A DNA stretch of 7,209 nt, from the NCBI GenBank assembly GCA_002345625.1, contig DDWE01000038.1, forward strand, positions 1-7,209, given 5' to 3'. Both the position numbers and the translations under genes were made by a program. The notes below the pieces were generated by a model, which saw nothing but the letters and a program-made list of their open reading frames with translations, was not told where the DNA came from and made no database searches. The stretch comes from Desulfuromonadaceae bacterium UBA2294 (GTDB lineage: Bacteria > Desulfobacterota > Desulfuromonadia > Desulfuromonadales > UBA2294). Shown one piece after another: positions 5,862-7,209 of this stretch (the first letter of the stretch is position 1; every line of letters begins with the position of its first letter).

Positions 5862-5906
5862 TTGTGCCAGGTGCGATGAGGGAGCGGCCCTGATCCTGGC
5901 GCACAA
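5862..5906 (+). other. stem-loop in the chemoreceptor 5' leader
   Basis: TTGTGCCAGG (5862-5871) pairs with CCTGGCGCACAA (5895-5906), leaving a two-base bulge on the right arm, and AGGG/CCCT (near 5879-5882 and 5888-5891) can close an inner helix. It starts within a few bases of the predicted sigma-54 start site. No T run follows, so it is not a plain terminator. The motifs of the c-di-GMP-I riboswitch are absent. It may protect the transcript end or modulate translation. Confidence 0.45.
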
Positions 5907-5972
5907 TTTCGGTGGACGATCCGGCTGCGGGGGCAGGAACGTCGCTATTTATTCGGTACGGAGGACTGAACC

Positions 5973-7209
5973 ATGGCGATGAAGGATCTGAAGGTAGGTG
6001 TACGTCTGGGCGGTGGTTTCGCCCTGGTACTGGTGTTGATGCTGGCGATGACCCTGTTTGCCATCAACTCGCTGCGCGATGTCGATGCCAGTGCCCGGCA
6101 GGTGGTGGAGGAGAGTCTCCCTTTTGCCCTGCAGGCCGATGAGATGCAGGTGATGGCGGTCAATATCCAGCAGTTGGTGACCGACTCTGCCCTGACCGGT
6201 GACCGTGGATCGATGGACGAAGCGGAGGGGATGTTCCGCGAGTTCGAGGATGATCTTGGTACCTTTGTCAGCATGTTCCGCAAAGAGAATGACAGCGAAG
6301 GGTTGCGCCGGGCCGAAGAGATCAAGCGTGCCCTTGATGAGTACCACGACACTGCCCGGCGCATGGTCGATGCCTATACCAAGCAGGGGAAAGAGGCCGG
6401 CGATGTGGAGATGAAGGAGTTCGATCAGGATGCGACGACCCTGCTGAACCGCTTTGCCGAACTGCGCAAAAGTCAGGTCGATGAAGTTCAGGCGATGGGG
6501 GCAGAGATTCTGAAAGTCTCCGATACCATGAAGACTTCGCAGACCATCCTCAGCATTGTTGCGATTGTCCTGGGGGTTGGCATTGCCATTTTTATCACCC
6601 GCAGTATTGTCAAGCCGCTGGAGAAGGCGGTTGTTGTTGCTGATGCTCTGGCGATCGGTGACCTCTCTGTCACGGTGGTTGCAGAGAGTCGAGACGAGGT
6701 CGGGCAGTTGCTGGATTCCATGGAGAAGATGGTCGCCTCGACCCGCGACGTGGTCGGTCTGGCCGGCAAGATGGCCGAGGGTGACCTGACCGTCGAGTTG
6801 CGCGAGCGATCCAGCAAGGATGAACTGATCCTCTCCCTGAAGGAGATGGTGGTCAACCTGCGCGATGTGGTCGGCACGGTCCAGGGGGCCTCCGAGCAGG
6901 TCTCTGCCGGCAGTCAGGCACTGAGTGCCAGTAGCGAGGAGCTGTCGCAGGGGGCGAGTGAGCAGGCGGCCAGCGCCGAGGAGGCGTCGTCAAGCATTGA
7001 GCAGATGACAGCCAATATCCGGCAGAATGCCGATAATGCTCGCGAAACGGAAAAGATCGCCACGCGTGGCGCCAAGGATGCCCAGGCCGGCGAAGTGGCG
7101 GTCAAGGAGACTGTGGTGGCGATGAAACAGATCGCCGACAAGATCATGATTATCGAGGAGATCGCCCGCCAGACCAACCTGTTGGCGCTTAACGCGGCGA
7201 TCGAAGCGG
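5973..7209 (+). CDS. methyl-accepting chemotaxis protein, 3' end beyond the window
   Basis: A transmembrane chemoreceptor that passes ligand signals to CheW/CheA. The frame is open from ATG 5973 to the window end (412 codons seen). TM1 lies at about 13-32, a helical periplasmic sensor of about 155 residues (33-190, four-helix-bundle-like) follows, and TM2 spans about 192-210. Next come two HAMP-like units: the first with P215, GDL 229-231 and DEVG 241-244, the second with EGDL 269-272 and DE 283-284. The signalling coiled coil then begins with SSEELSQGASEQAASAEEAS near 325-345, typical of adaptation regions. The last residues, EEIARQTNLLALNAAIEA (395-412), are the conserved approach to the hairpin tip, so roughly 120-150 residues are missing. 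GGAGG eight bases before the ATG supports the start. Transcription is predicted from the sigma-54 promoter upstream. It is divergent from the pilus operon, hinting at a link to surface motility, which is unproven. Confidence 0.93.
   Translation, partial: MAMKDLKVGVRLGGGFALVLVLMLAMTLFAINSLRDVDASARQVVEESLPFALQADEMQVMAVNIQQLVTDSALTGDRGSMDEAEGMFREFEDDLGTFVSMFRKENDSEGLRRAEEIKRALDEYHDTARRMVDAYTKQGKEAGDVEMKEFDQDATTLLNRFAELRKSQVDEVQAMGAEILKVSDTMKTSQTILSIVAIVLGVGIAIFITRSIVKPLEKAVVVADALAIGDLSVTVVAESRDEVGQLLDSMEKMVASTRDVVGLAGKMAEGDLTVELRERSSKDELILSLKEMVVNLRDVVGTVQGASEQVSAGSQALSASSEELSQGASEQAASAEEASSSIEQMTANIRQNADNARETEKIATRGAKDAQAGEVAVKETVVAMKQIADKIMIIEEIARQTNLLALNAAIEA

Noticed and set aside
5859..5875. 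Second sigma-54-like site on the minus strand (TGGCAC-N5-TTACG)
   Set aside because: The essential GC of the -12 element is replaced by AC, and the operon already has a good sigma-70 promoter closer to the gene.
5857..5972. c-di-GMP (GEMM) riboswitch in the receptor leader
   Set aside because: The conserved core (such as GGGACGCAAAGCC and CACGCACAGGGC) is absent.
1..7209. CRISPR array, tRNA or rRNA genes
   Set aside because: No regularly spaced direct repeats, no tRNA arm pattern and no rRNA-like stretches were seen.

Overview
The window looks like a chromosomal piece of a deltaproteobacterium of the Desulfuromonas/Geobacter/Pelobacter type. The case rests on a DUF4388 (PATAN) protein of the style common in Geobacter, a PilT-family motor ATPase beside it, and a long chemoreceptor behind a near-consensus sigma-54 promoter. 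The main genes are G+C-rich (about 60-65% in lines I counted). The assignment is an inference from gene style; no rRNA or housekeeping marker is present.

Left part (1-2154): a complete gene for an exported alkyl sulfatase of the SdsA1/YjcS type, with a metallo-beta-lactamase fold, a dimerisation domain and a C-terminal SCP2-like domain.

Middle part (2171 to about 3135): a small integron-type gene-cassette array with no integrase in view. A well-formed attC site begins 16 bases after the sulfatase stop. It is followed by a small gene broken by a one-base frameshift, a degenerate attC-like stretch, a strikingly AT-rich gene for a pRiA4b ORF-3-like protein, and the left half of another attC whose right half is missing. 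Base composition falls sharply here, as expected for cassettes of foreign origin. The sulfatase sits where the gene of a cassette ending in the first attC would sit, so it may itself be cassette-borne.

Right part (3231-7209): a strong bidirectional hairpin terminator closes a minus-strand operon of two genes, DUF4388/PATAN-GAF-like followed by pilT-like. Their shared promoter (TTGAAT-17-TTTAAT) has a perfect inverted repeat overlapping its -35 element and spacer. Divergent from it is a methyl-accepting chemotaxis protein, cut by the window end, with two transmembrane segments, two HAMP-like units and the start of the signalling hairpin. It has a sigma-54 promoter (TGGCAC-N5-TTGCT) and, about 100 bases upstream, a TGACACA/TGTGTCA palindrome that could bind an enhancer-binding protein.

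Taken together, the right half looks like a surface-motility module: a PATAN regulator, a retraction-type pilus ATPase with a diverged C-terminal motif, and a receptor under alternative sigma control. The middle is an integrase-less cassette insertion. The two most notable points are the orphan cassette array and the PATAN-PilT pairing.
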